From CAVORB01 sp963736235 (GTDB lineage: Bacteria > Pseudomonadota > Gammaproteobacteria > Chromatiales > Chromatiaceae): a stretch of DNA of 64,000 nucleotides. Shown piece by piece: positions 35,765 to 44,941 of the stretch. The stretch covers positions 1 to 64,000 of the forward strand of contig CAVTOR010000001.1 of NCBI GenBank assembly GCA_963736235.1. The letters are read 5' to 3'. The stretch's first letter is position 1; every line of letters begins with the position of its first letter. The notes below the pieces were generated by a model. The model saw only the letters and a list, made by a program, of their open reading frames with translations, was not told the origin of the DNA and ran no database searches. Both the position numbers and the translations under genes were made by a program.

Positions 35765-36625
35765 ACGCGCTCCGCGCGCCGGATGGCGCTCACCGGCACC
35801 GCCACGCCGTCCCCAACCGGCTTCTGCTCTGGCACCCACGCATGGCCGTAGATCACCTCGTAGGTCGCCGGCAGGCGCCCTTCCCGGCGGTGCGCCTCGT
35901 AGGACCGCTCCACCGCCTCCAGGCGCCGGCGCCCTGTGAGCCCGCGCGGGCGCTCGGCGGTGACGTTGTGGGCCCCGAGCAGCTTGAGGTCCCGCATCAG
36001 GGCGCGCACCGTCTCGAAGGTGACCGTGATGCGCTCGGCGTCCATCACCGGGTCGGCGAACCGGGCACGCACCAGTGCATCCCCGACATCGTGCATGTCC
36101 AGGAACAGGTTGACGTGGGAGAAGCCGTCGGCCGCCGCCCAGGCCTCGCGCAGCTCGCGCAGCGTGTCCGGGCCGAAGGTGCTGAACATGAGCAGCCCGC
36201 CCGGACGCAGCACCCGCAACAGCTCACGAAAGGTGCGCTCCAGGTCCGTGCACCACTGCAGGGTGGCGTTGGAGAAGATGAGGTCGACACTGCCATCGGC
36301 CAGCGGTAGGGCTTCGGCATCGGCGCACAGGCATCGTGGGCGATTGAGCCAGGAGCCGCGGCGGCGGGACTCCGCTGACCATGTTGAGCGCGAAGTCCGC
36401 GGCCAGGACCCGCGCCTTGCGGTAGCGCCGCTGCAGGGGAACGATGGCGTAACCGGTGCCGGCGCCCAGGTCGAGGATGGTGCGCGGCTCCAGGCGCACG
36501 TAGTCCAGGCGCTCCAACATCCGGTCGGCGATCTCCCGCTGCAGCACCGCCGCCTCGTCATAGGCCGCGGCCGCCCGCTCGAAGGCCTGCCGCGCCCCGC
36601 GCTTGTCGATCGCACCGACACTCAC
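35761..36625 (-). pseudogene. bioC: Malonyl-ACP O-methyltransferase, one frameshift
   Basis: Methylates malonyl-ACP to start pimelate-moiety synthesis. The start is the GTG at 36625 that overlaps the bioH stop (GTGA). The first frame has FERAAAAYDEAAVLQREIAD and the SAM-binding motif TILDLGAGTGYAIVPL. The frame shifts near 36365-36385; the second frame goes on with CADAEALPLADGSVDLIFSN, ATLQWCTDLERTFRELLRVL and LMFSTFGPDTLRELREAW to the end. Everything expected is present across frames, so sequence error or a recent mutation is likely. Confidence 0.85.
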
Positions 36626-37398
36626 CAGCCGATCTCCGAGAGGAAGGCGGCGAGCGCGCCGGCCGTCTGCTGCGGATGGGACAGGAATGGCGCGTGTCCC
36701 GCGCCATGCACCAGGGCGTGACGCCCGGTCGGCGCCAGCGCCGAGATCGCCTCGGCCGCGGCGACCGGAACCAGGGTGTCGCGCTCGCCGAACAGCCACA
36801 AGATCGGACAGGCGAGACCGCTTAGCCGGTCGCGCAGGTCACTCTCACGCAGCAGCCGCAGACCGGCGGCGAGGGCCTCGGGATCAGGCGTCGGACGCTG
36901 CGCCAGCTCGCGGCGCAGGGTACGCAGGGTTTCGCGCGCGGCGTCGCTGCCGCGCACCTGCAGGGCCAGGAAACGATCAAGCGTCGCGGCCGGGTCGGCG
37001 AGCAAGGCGTCGCGGAACCCGGCGAAGGTCCGGGCCGGCGTCGCGGCCGGCCAGTCGTCTGCCTGCACGAAACGCGGCGTGGCGGTGATCAGTACCAGCG
37101 CCGCTACGCGTTGCGGGGCACGCAGCGCCGCCTCCAGGGCAACCAGCCCGCCCAGGGACCAGCCTACCCAGACCGCCCGCGCGGGAGTACTGTCCAGACA
37201 AGCATCGGCCCAGGCCGGAAGGCCATCATGGCTCGGCTCAAACGAGCTTGCACCGTGACCCGGAAGCTCGATGCGGCTCACGCGGCGGCCGGTGCCGACG
37301 GCCGCGGGCAGCCCCTCCCACACCGCCGCGTTCATGCCCCAGCCGTGAAGCAGCACCAGGTCCGGACCGATCCCCGTCTGTTCGACGTGGAGGCTCAC
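36622..37398 (-). CDS. bioH: Pimeloyl-ACP methyl ester carboxylesterase
   Basis: 258 residues. Start is the GTG at 37398, overlapping the bioF stop (GTGA) with GGGAGG upstream. Alpha/beta hydrolase with oxyanion HGWGMN, nucleophile Ser in WVGWSLGGLVAL, acidic residue in LFGERDTLVP and His in VHGAGHAPFLSH. It cleaves the methyl ester made by BioC to release pimeloyl-ACP for BioF. Second gene of the bioF-H-C-D block. Confidence 0.92.
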   Translation of the reverse strand: MSLHVEQTGIGPDLVLLHGWGMNAAVWEGLPAAVGTGRRVSRIELPGHGASSFEPSHDGLPAWADACLDSTPARAVWVGWSLGGLVALEAALRAPQRVAALVLITATPRFVQADDWPAATPARTFAGFRDALLADPAATLDRFLALQVRGSDAARETLRTLRRELAQRPTPDPEALAAGLRLLRESDLRDRLSGLACPILWLFGERDTLVPVAAAEAISALAPTGRHALVHGAGHAPFLSHPQQTAGALAAFLSEIGW

Positions 37399-38570
37399 GC
37401 CGCCTCCCGCGCGGGCAGCTCGGCGAGGGCCTCGAGCAGGCGGTCGACGTCCGCCTCCGAGTGGGCGGCGGAGAAGGTGATGCGCAGCCGCGCGGAGCCC
37501 TCCGGGACGGTTGGAGGGCGAATGGCGCTCACCAGGATTCCCGCCCGTTCCAGCTGCCGGCTCCACGCCAGGGCCCGCTCCGGGCCACCGGCGATCAGGG
37601 GCTGGATGGGCGTGAAAGAGTCCGACAGCCCCAGCCCCAGCCCGGCCGCGCCTTGGCGAAAGCGGCGAACCAGATGCGCCAGGTGCTCCCGCCGCCACGA
37701 CTCGCGGCGAGCGATGGCGACGCTGGCCCGTGTCGCCTCCGCCACCGCGGGCGGTGGCGCGGTGGTATAGATGTAGCTGCGGGCGCGCTGGATCAGGGTC
37801 TCGACCAGGTCCTCCGAACCGGCGACGAAGGCGCCGAAGGTGCCGAAGGCCTTGCCGAGGGTCCCGACCAGGATGGGCACACCGGCCGCGTCCAGCCCGA
37901 AATGATCCACGCAGCCGCGGCCGTCCTCTCCGAGCACGCCGAGCCCGTGGGCATCGTCTACCATGAGCCAGGCACCGCTGGCGTGAGCAGTACGGGCCAG
38001 CTCGGGAAGCGGAGCAAGACCACCGTCCATGCTGAAGACCCCGTCGGTGGCGATGATGCGCGCCTGGTGTCCGTTCAACATCCGCTCCAGGCTGCTTGGG
38101 TCCGCGTGGGGGTAGCGGCGGAGCCTGGCGCGGCTCAGCAGCGCCCCGTCGAGGAGTGAGGCGTGGTTCAACCGGTCCTCCAGCACCTGATCGCCACGTC
38201 CGGCAAGGGCCGAGATCACGCCCAGGTTGGCCATGTAGCCGGTGGAGAAGAGCAGCGCCCGGGGCCGGCGAAGGAAGTCCGCCAGCTCTTCCTCCAGGGC
38301 GTGATGGGCCGCGCTGTGGCCGGTGACCAAATGCGCCGCGCCGCTGCCGGCACCGTAGGTGTCGGCGCCACGCTTGAAGGCGCTCACCACGTCCGGGTGT
38401 GCCGCGAGCCCCAGGTAATCGTTGCTGCAGAAGGCGAGCATGCGGCGGCCGTCGATCATTGGGCGCGGCCCCTGGGGACCGCTCAGCACGCGGCGCGACC
38501 GGTAGAGGTGGGCCTCGCGCAGCCGGCCCAGCTCCGCGGCCAGGTGGGTCATGGCGAGAGGGCTATCCAT
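37395..38570 (-). CDS. bioF: 8-amino-7-oxononanoate synthase
   Basis: 391 residues, normal length. PLP Lys in LVGTLGKAFGTFGAFV; conserved NDYLGLAAHPDVV, YGAGSGAAHLVTGHSAAHHA, and DDAHGLGVLGEDGRG. It condenses pimeloyl-ACP with L-alanine to make KAPA. Follows bioB by 66 bases on the same strand. Confidence 0.95.
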   Translation of the reverse strand: MDSPLAMTHLAAELGRLREAHLYRSRRVLSGPQGPRPMIDGRRMLAFCSNDYLGLAAHPDVVSAFKRGADTYGAGSGAAHLVTGHSAAHHALEEELADFLRRPRALLFSTGYMANLGVISALAGRGDQVLEDRLNHASLLDGALLSRARLRRYPHADPSSLERMLNGHQARIIATDGVFSMDGGLAPLPELARTAHASGAWLMVDDAHGLGVLGEDGRGCVDHFGLDAAGVPILVGTLGKAFGTFGAFVAGSEDLVETLIQRARSYIYTTAPPPAVAEATRASVAIARRESWRREHLAHLVRRFRQGAAGLGLGLSDSFTPIQPLIAGGPERALAWSRQLERAGILVSAIRPPTVPEGSARLRITFSAAHSEADVDRLLEALAELPAREAA

Positions 38571-38636
38571 GCGTCTCTGTCGATGGAGGAAAGCCCAATA
38601 CCCGCGGCAGGAGGCGCGAGATCGCTCGCAAAATGT

Positions 38637-39641
38637 TCAAACCGCTTGGCGCGAGCAGGGTCCGGGTGCGCTGCGCTCACTTGTGTCGACGGTCTCGAAG
38701 GTCATGCCCAAGCGCTCGAACAACTGCTGGTCGCGATCGCTCTCGGCGTTGGGCGTGGTCAGCAGGCGCTCGCCGTAGAAGACGGAGTTGGCACCCGCGA
38801 GAAAGCACAGCGCCTGCAGCTCGTCGCTCATGTCCGAGCGCCCCGCTGACAGGCGGACGTAAGAGCGGGGCATCAGGATGCGCGCCGCGGCGATGGTGCG
38901 CACCAGCTCCAGCGGGTCGAGGTCCGCGGTGCCGTACAGCGGTGTGCCCTCGACCTGCACCAGCAGGTTGACGGGCACCGACTCCGGATGCTTCGGCAGG
39001 TTGGCGAGCTGGCGCAGCATGGAGGCGCGATCGCGGCGCGACTCGCCCATTCCCAGGATGCCGCCGCTGCACACCTTCATGCCGGCGGCCTGCACGTGGC
39101 CCAGGGTCTCGAGCCGATCCTGGTAGGTGCGGGTGGTGATGACCTGCCCGTAGAACTCCGGGGAGGTGTCCAGGTTGTGGTTGTAGTAGTCGAGCCCCGC
39201 GTCGCCGAGCCGGAACGCCTGCTCCCGGGTGAGCATCCCCAGTGTGACGCAGGTCTCCAGTCCGATGCCGCGGACGGCCTCGATCATGCGCACGACCTGA
39301 TCCAGGTTCTTGTCGCTCGGGTTGCGCCAGGCGGCGCCCATGCAGAAGCGGGTGGCGCCTTTTTCCTTCGCGGCACGGGCCGCATCGACGACCTCCGCGA
39401 CCGGAAGCAATCGCTCGCGCTCCAGCCCCGTGTCGTGCTTGGCGCTCTGGGAGCAGTAGCCGCAGTCCTCGGGACAGGCCCCGGTCTTGATGCTCAGAAG
39501 CGTGCTCACCTGGATCCGGTTCGGGTCGAAGTGGGCACGATGCACTGACTGGGCGCGGAAAAGCAGGTCGTTGAAGGGATGGTCCAGCAGAGAGGCGATC
39601 TCGTCGAGGGACCAGTCGTGGCGGATCTCGGGGACGGGCAT
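38637..39641 (-). CDS. bioB: Biotin synthase
   Basis: 334 residues. Radical-SAM cluster C56-x3-C60-x2-C63 (GACPEDCGYCSQ). Other BioB marks are YYNHNLDTSPEFYG, GGILGMGES, and the [2Fe-2S] ligand Arg in VRLSAGRSDMS. Adds sulfur to dethiobiotin. First gene of the biotin operon; a promoter candidate is just upstream. Confidence 0.96.
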   Translation of the reverse strand: MPVPEIRHDWSLDEIASLLDHPFNDLLFRAQSVHRAHFDPNRIQVSTLLSIKTGACPEDCGYCSQSAKHDTGLERERLLPVAEVVDAARAAKEKGATRFCMGAAWRNPSDKNLDQVVRMIEAVRGIGLETCVTLGMLTREQAFRLGDAGLDYYNHNLDTSPEFYGQVITTRTYQDRLETLGHVQAAGMKVCSGGILGMGESRRDRASMLRQLANLPKHPESVPVNLLVQVEGTPLYGTADLDPLELVRTIAAARILMPRSYVRLSAGRSDMSDELQALCFLAGANSVFYGERLLTTPNAESDRDQQLFERLGMTFETVDTSERSAPGPCSRQAV

Positions 39642-39701
39642 GCTGGGGTTACCGTTCGGTTTGCGGGCGGACGGCGGTTCTGGTGCACCGCAAGAGCTTG
39701 A

Positions 39702-39729
39702 ATGGTAACCCCACCCGGCCAGCTGTCAA
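39702..39729 (-). promoter_or_regulatory. Candidate sigma70 promoter for the biotin operon
   Basis: On the minus strand TTGACA (39724-39729), a 16-base spacer, then TACCAT (39702-39707), about 60 bases before the bioB start. I did not find a convincing BirA operator palindrome over it. Confidence 0.5.
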
Positions 39730-39810
39730 CCTTGCGCCCACACGCCGGTTTACTACCTCGTGACGGCAGTAGAGTACTGGAGAACGGCGCGACCCCTAGC
39801 GGTCATCCGG

Positions 39811-40218
39811 TTACCGTCTGCAAAGGCCGCGCTCATCCGGGTGCTCCACCGCATCGACGATGGCCTCCACCAACTCCCCCAGCTCCCGGGCGGAGAGCGC
39901 CTGCATGACCTTGGCCAGCAGGTCCGGTCGCACGCCCGCGTAGACCGAGCGCCCGTCCGCGAGGTTCACGACCACGCCCGAGGTATGACAGCCCGCGGAA
40001 GACCCGAGGTCGGCCTCGTACAGCCGCTGGTCGAGCGCGAACATCTCGTCGTAGTAGGCGTCAATGATGTCCGCCAGGGCGTCATCCACGTCGCCCTCGT
40101 CCAACTGCACGATCAGCTCCAGCTCCCCTCGCGCGAGGCTGGAAGGCACCCCCTTCTCCTCCACGAAGCCTCGAAATCGTGCACACGGCTCCGGGTTGAA
40201 AAAGACATACTCGAGCAT
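39811..40218 (-). CDS. Small conserved hypothetical protein
   Basis: 135 residues from the ATG at 40218. Text includes EYVFFNPEPCARFRGFVEEK, acidic ELELIVQLDEGDVDDALADI, and a helical end (LLAKVMQALSARELGELVEA). Acidic and soluble, no membrane segment. No family recognised. It is divergent from comF with about 63 bases between starts. Confidence 0.7.
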   Translation of the reverse strand: MLEYVFFNPEPCARFRGFVEEKGVPSSLARGELELIVQLDEGDVDDALADIIDAYYDEMFALDQRLYEADLGSSAGCHTSGVVVNLADGRSVYAGVRPDLLAKVMQALSARELGELVEAIVDAVEHPDERGLCRR

Positions 40219-40281
40219 GGGCCATGCCCCCGCTGGAAAAGTGGGCGATGATACACCCATGGATGACACCGGCTCTCCCCC

Positions 40282-40989
40282 ATGCTCGGGCGCGCGCTCG
40301 AATCCGTCCTAGGGCGGCTCTATCCCGCCACCTGCGTGCTGTGCGGGGCGCCGGGTCACGCCGGGCTTGATCTCTGTCCCGGTTGTCTCCGGGAGCTTCC
40401 CCACAATCTGCACCGCTGCCCTCGCTGCGGCCTGCCCCTGCCCTCGGACGCCCCGCTGGTCGCCCTGTGCGGCCCGTGTCAGCGCAGGCCACCGCCCTTC
40501 GACGCCTGCTGCGCGCCCTTCCGCTACGAGGACCCCGTTCCGGCCCTGATCGGCGGGGCCAAGTTTCGCTCGCGGCTCGAGCTGGCTCGCCTGCTCGGGC
40601 AATGCCTGGCACGCACCCTCTACCAGCAGGGGGCGGAGATACCCGGCGTGATTCTTCCAGTCCCACTGCATCCGCGCCGGCTGCGCGAGCGAGGCTACAA
40701 CCAGGCGCTCGAGATCGCCCGGGCGGCGAGCCGCGAGCTTGGCGTCCTCTGCGACGGCGGATGCTGCGAGCGAGTCCTGGCGACCGCCCCGCAGGCGGGG
40801 CTGCAACAGAAGGAACGGCGGCGCAACGTGCGCGGCGCCTTTCGCGTCATCCGTCCGCCGGCGGCGGGTCACGTGGCGGTGCTCGACGACGTGGTCACCA
40901 CCGGCAGCACGGTGGCGGAGTTGGCGCGGGTCCTGCGCAAGGCGGGCGTCGAGCGCATAGACGTCTGGGCGGTGGCCCGCACCCCATGA
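40282..40989 (+). CDS. comF: ComF family protein (phosphoribosyltransferase-like)
   Basis: 235 residues. N-terminal double zinc knuckle (CVLCGAPG, CPGCL, CPRCGLPL, CGPCQ) and a C-terminal type I PRTase core with the PRPP loop VAVLDDVVTTGSTVAEL. The PVPLHPRRLRERGYNQALEI segment is diagnostic of ComF. ComF proteins are needed for DNA uptake in transformable bacteria; a catalytic activity is not established. Confidence 0.93.
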   Translation: MLGRALESVLGRLYPATCVLCGAPGHAGLDLCPGCLRELPHNLHRCPRCGLPLPSDAPLVALCGPCQRRPPPFDACCAPFRYEDPVPALIGGAKFRSRLELARLLGQCLARTLYQQGAEIPGVILPVPLHPRRLRERGYNQALEIARAASRELGVLCDGGCCERVLATAPQAGLQQKERRRNVRGAFRVIRPPAAGHVAVLDDVVTTGSTVAELARVLRKAGVERIDVWAVARTP

Positions 40990-41004
40990 CGGCGGGCTGC
41001 GGCG

Positions 41005-41917
41005 TCACCGGTCGACCGGCCCGGCCACCGCCGCCAGCACCCGCATCGGACCCTCCGCACGGATAAGCTCGAGCTGTGCCCGATCCTTGACGAACAAGGA
41101 GCCGGCGAAACCCAGGGCGTTGATCGACACCCCGCGAAAGCGCTCCTGAACCCGCGGCACCGCCAGCATCCACCCGTTGGCGACCAGGAGATTGTAGGGG
41201 TCCGACTGCCTCGACTCCCCGTCCCGATCGACCGCCCTGATCCCCAGCCGCGCGAGCAGGTCCAGATACTGCTCATAGGCCTCGTCGGCTTGCTTCGGAG
41301 CGGGTTTTCGACGGGCGAAGGCGTGCACGAAGGGCAGGCCGGGACAGCAAGGTCCGGCACCTTCGAGCAGCGGCTCCACGGGTACGGGAGGCCCATCTTG
41401 CGCGAGGGGCAGCGGCACCAGCTGCAGGTGTTTGTGGGGCTGGCTGGCACCGGCAGCGGCGCCGCCGTTGTAGAACCCCAGGCATGGGATACTCGTCCAT
41501 GCAGGCGAGCAGCGCCCGGAAGTCGTCGGGGGTGAGCAGGGTCTCCTGGTGCTCGAATCGGCGGGTGACGATAAGCAGGTGCCGATCGAGCACGTTGAAC
41601 TTGTTGAGCACCGCGAGATGGGAGCGAGAGACCTGGGACACGGTGAGCTCCGGCTCGGGCGGCAGGAACGGGTTCCGCGCCCTGCCCTCCTCATCCCTGG
41701 GCCCGGCGCCACTGCGCCGCTCCGCCTCCTTGCGCCGCAGGCTGGAGACCATGCGCACCAGGAAGCGCACGCCGGCGTCATCGATCACCAACTGCTCGGT
41801 CTCGATCGGCCTCAGCGCCCCGCGTCGCAGCGCCTCCCGGGCCGTCCGCTCCAGGGCGGAGCGCAGGCTACCCGGTTGCAGCAGAATGTCGCCGGCCAAC
41901 TCACCTCCCGCGTTCAT
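41005..41917 (-). pseudogene. Ap4A phosphorylase / ATP adenylyltransferase-like protein, one frameshift
   Basis: Frame 1 (start 41917) reads VRFLVRMVSSLRRKEAER, HLAVLNKFNVLDRHLLIVTR, TLLTPDDFRALLACMDEYPM and breaks near 41485. Frame 2 resumes CLGFYNGGAAAGASQPHKHL and Q-LVPLP, the HxHxQ histidine-triad nucleophile site, and ends at 41005 (LLVANGWMLAVPR, VSINALGFAGSLFVKD). This matches the APA2/ATP adenylyltransferase family, which splits or makes diadenosine tetraphosphate. All motifs survive across frames. Confidence 0.75.
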
Positions 41918-41985
41918 GCAAACAACACAATCGCCCGCTATTGTTTAACGTTTTAGCATCTGCAACCAGACATCCAGGGGGCGAC

Positions 41986-43035
41986 ATGACCGATATCACC
42001 GCGCTGCTGGCCGCCGAGGCCGAGGACCTGTTGGGACACGAGAGCACCGGGATCCCGCGTTCCATGCTGCACCTGCCGGGACCCGATTTCGTCGACCGGG
42101 TGATGATGGATTCCGACCGCAAGCCGGGGGTCCTCCGCGCCTTCCAGACCCTGCTCAACCACGGCCGTCTCGGCGGCAGCGGCTACGTCTCGATCCTGCC
42201 GGTGGACCAGGGGGTGGAGCACTCGGGCGGCGCCTCGTTCGCCCCCAACCCGATCTACTTCGACCCCGAGAACATCATCCGGCTGGCGATGGAGGGCGGC
42301 TGCAACGCGGTGGCCTCGACCCTGGGCGTACTGGGCTCGGTCGGGCGGCGCTATGCCCACAAGATCCCCTTCCTGGTCAAGCTCAACCACAACGAGATGC
42401 TCACCTACCCGACCATCTACGACCAGACCCTGTGGGCGGACGTGGACCAGGCCTTCGAGATGGGCGCGGTGGCGGTGGGCGCCACCATCTACTTCGGCTC
42501 CGAGGAGTCCCGGCGCCAGATCCAGGAGGTGAGCGAGGCCTTCGCCCGCGCCCACGAGCTCGGCATGATCACCGTGCTCTGGGCCTACCTGCGCAACCCC
42601 GCGTTCAAGCATGAGGGGACCGATTACCACGAGGCCGCGGACCTCACCGGACAGGCCAATCACCTCGCCGCCACCATCGAGGCGGACATCGTCAAGCAGA
42701 AGCAGGCGACCAACGACGGCGGCTACACCGCCATCGGCTTCGGCAAGACCCACCCACGGGTGTATGAAGAGCTGTCGGGAGCCCACCCCATCGACCGGGT
42801 GCGCTACCAGGTCGCCAACTGCTACATGGGGCGGATCGGGATGATCAACTCCGGCGGACCCTCGGGAAAGGACGACCTGCACCAGGCGGTGCGCACCGCG
42901 GTGATCAACAAGCGCGCCGGCGGCATGGGGCTGATCTCGGGCCGCAAGGCCTTCCAGAAGCCGATGGACGAGGGCGTGAAGCTACTCAACACCATCCAGG
43001 ACGTGTATCTCTCGCCGGAGGTGACGATTGCCTGA
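41986..43035 (+). CDS. Class I fructose-bisphosphate aldolase (FbaB type)
   Basis: 349 residues from the ATG at 41986, GGGGGCG upstream. The DhnA/FbaB-type TIM barrel is evident: SILPVDQGVEHSGGASFAPN, IPFLVKLNHNEML with the Schiff-base-region Lys, AVAVGATIYFGSEESRRQIQ, and a C-terminal phosphate-binding loop. It cleaves fructose-1,6-bisphosphate into triose phosphates in glycolysis or gluconeogenesis. Stands alone, divergent from the frameshifted Ap4A phosphorylase-like gene. Confidence 0.92.
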   Translation: MTDITALLAAEAEDLLGHESTGIPRSMLHLPGPDFVDRVMMDSDRKPGVLRAFQTLLNHGRLGGSGYVSILPVDQGVEHSGGASFAPNPIYFDPENIIRLAMEGGCNAVASTLGVLGSVGRRYAHKIPFLVKLNHNEMLTYPTIYDQTLWADVDQAFEMGAVAVGATIYFGSEESRRQIQEVSEAFARAHELGMITVLWAYLRNPAFKHEGTDYHEAADLTGQANHLAATIEADIVKQKQATNDGGYTAIGFGKTHPRVYEELSGAHPIDRVRYQVANCYMGRIGMINSGGPSGKDDLHQAVRTAVINKRAGGMGLISGRKAFQKPMDEGVKLLNTIQDVYLSPEVTIA

Positions 43036-43125
43036 GGTCGCGCCGGGTCGGGGCCTGCCTGTCGTCGGTATTGTCAAGCGGCTAGGCTAGCTTGGCCCCC
43101 GGCGCGGCAGGGCCCGTTCAGCGCC

Positions 43126-44344
43126 TCAGGCCCCCAACACCTCGGCCAGCCAATCGAACATGCGCTGATCGTACAGGCCCCTGGCCTTGGGCTCGCAATG
43201 CCAGTTCGCGCCCTCCTCCGCGGTGAACCGGACCAGGGTCTTCGGGCAGGCCAGGGCCTCGTAGACCTCCGCAGACTGGCCCGGCCAGAACTGCTCGTCG
43301 TCCGGATCGGCAATGAACATCGGGCAGCGAATCCGCTCCACAAGTCCGCGGCACGTTGTACTTCTGGACCGTCTTGAAGAGCTGGTAGTGGCTGTTGGGC
43401 ATGTAGGGCCTCATGCGCCACTCGACCACCTGCCGCGCCCCGTCACCCGCCTGTCGCAGGCCTTCGTCCATCGCCTCGTTGAATTCCTGCTCCCGCCCCG
43501 CGTCGAGCAGGCCGCGCATCTCCCCCGGGAGCTCGCGCAGGAAGGACTCGGACACGTCCATCACCGCCGGGTCCACGATACCCGCCGCGATACGGTGCTC
43601 GAAGGCCAGCGCGCGCAGGACCCAGTAGCCTCCCTGGCTGATGCCCGAAAGGGCGATGCGACCGGGGTCCACGTCCTCCCGGTCGAGCAGAAAGTCGACA
43701 ACCGGCGTGATCACCCTCTCCCAGTCGTGGCGAAAGGGGATGTTCTTCAACCACAGCATGGCATTCTGGCCTGGCCCGTCGAAGACCAGGGCGTTGTATC
43801 CCCTCTCGAGCGCCCCAGCGACGCCGCACGTCCACATCCCACAGGTAGCCCCGTCGCTGCCGTTGTTGAAGATGATCGTGGTCCGGCGCTCGGGCGCTTC
43901 ATCGGGACGGAAGAAATACCCCGGAATGCTGGCGCCTTCGTAGGGGATGCCTACCTGCTCCGCCGGCGGATTCAGGTGAGCGCAGAATGACTCCCAGCAT
44001 CCCAGATGCCGCTTCCAGGTGGGCAGGCTTCGGGACGGGTCTTTCGTCCCGTCGAGGAAGGTCGTGGAGGCGGCGAAGTAGGTTGCCGCACGCAGGTAGG
44101 CCCTCCTCGCGCTGACGGAGTTACCCGCGGAAGCGCTCTGCCCGGCGATTCCTTCCAGGCGCTCGGCGATCGCAAACCACTCCCGATACCACTGCTCGTG
44201 ATCCCCGGACGGAACGCGCGCGATGACGGCAAGCACCTCGCCCGCGTCGGCCGCGCCATAGTGGCAGGCGCCGAGCAGGATCTGGGCCTCGAAGTCCATC
44301 TGCGGTTCTTCCATGAAGTACCGTTTCGGCTTTGCCTGGATCAC
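43126..44344 (-). pseudogene. FrsA-like alpha/beta hydrolase, one frameshift
   Basis: Start GTG at 44344 with GGGAGGAG upstream. N-terminal helical cap region, then PYEGASIPGYFFRPDEAP and the hydrolase core IIFNNGSDGATCGMWTCG. The nucleophile Ser is in IALSGISQGGYWVLRA. The frame breaks near 43345 (VPRTCGADS); the second frame gives RIRCPMFIADPDDEQFWPGQ and the C-terminus with the catalytic His region EEGANWHCEP. The family includes FrsA and pyridine-ring ketone hydrolases; substrate unknown. Confidence 0.75.
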
Positions 44345-44472
44345 GCGATCTCCTCCCACCTGCCGCCGTCCTGGCTCTGCTCCCCGGACACCTGCATCGC
44401 ACCTCGGCGGCCAGAGGTCGCGCCCGGCAAGCCTGGTCCGCCGTTGCAGGTCGGCCGGGACCGGCCGGACGG

Positions 44473-44889
44473 CTACTCCGGAGACCAGTAGAAGCCCTCG
44501 GACGCCGCACCGCTGCTGGATACGTTGACCGAGCGGGTCTGGACCTTACCAGCGTTCTCGGCGGACACCCGATAGGTCCCGGCGGGGACCTTGGCGTAGA
44601 AGTAAGGACCTGCGGAGACGGCCTCGAGCAGGACCTGCCCACCCGAATCGGCGATCGTAACCGGAACCTCGGCGAGGAAGGCCCCCGAGCCCGACACGGC
44701 GAACAGCAGCCGCAGATTGTAATCGGACTTCGCCTGCTCCAGCGCCTCCTGCTCGGAAGCGCCGACGCCGCCGCTGACGTAACTGATTTCGCCGGCGCTC
44801 TTCGCCTCCAAGCCCGCGGCCTCGGCGGCGGCAAGCGCGACAACGACGACGGACAACAAACAGGCCGAAACCTTGCTCATTCTGATCAT
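44473..44889 (-). CDS. Small periplasmic protein with a carboxypeptidase-regulatory-like beta domain
   Basis: 138 residues from the ATG at 44889 (GGGAGGC ten bases upstream). Signal peptide (VSACLLSVVVVALAAAEAAG). The mature part reads ISYVSGGVGASEQEALEQAK then VPVTIADSGGQVLLEAVSAG, YFYAKVPAGTYRVSAENAG, a pattern of carboxypeptidase-regulatory or SpaA-like beta sandwiches. Probably a small periplasmic accessory protein. It lies downstream of the AraC gene on the same strand. Confidence 0.75.
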   Translation of the reverse strand: MIRMSKVSACLLSVVVVALAAAEAAGLEAKSAGEISYVSGGVGASEQEALEQAKSDYNLRLLFAVSGSGAFLAEVPVTIADSGGQVLLEAVSAGPYFYAKVPAGTYRVSAENAGKVQTRSVNVSSSGAASEGFYWSPE

Positions 44890-44941
44890 TGCGTTCAAAG
44901 CCTCCCAAGTGGTGTGCGCAAGCACAATCGCATCACTCGCT

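Noticed and set aside
39640..39740. BirA operator palindrome over the bioB promoter
   Set aside because: GGTTACC-like words occur but no spaced dyad of the expected form.
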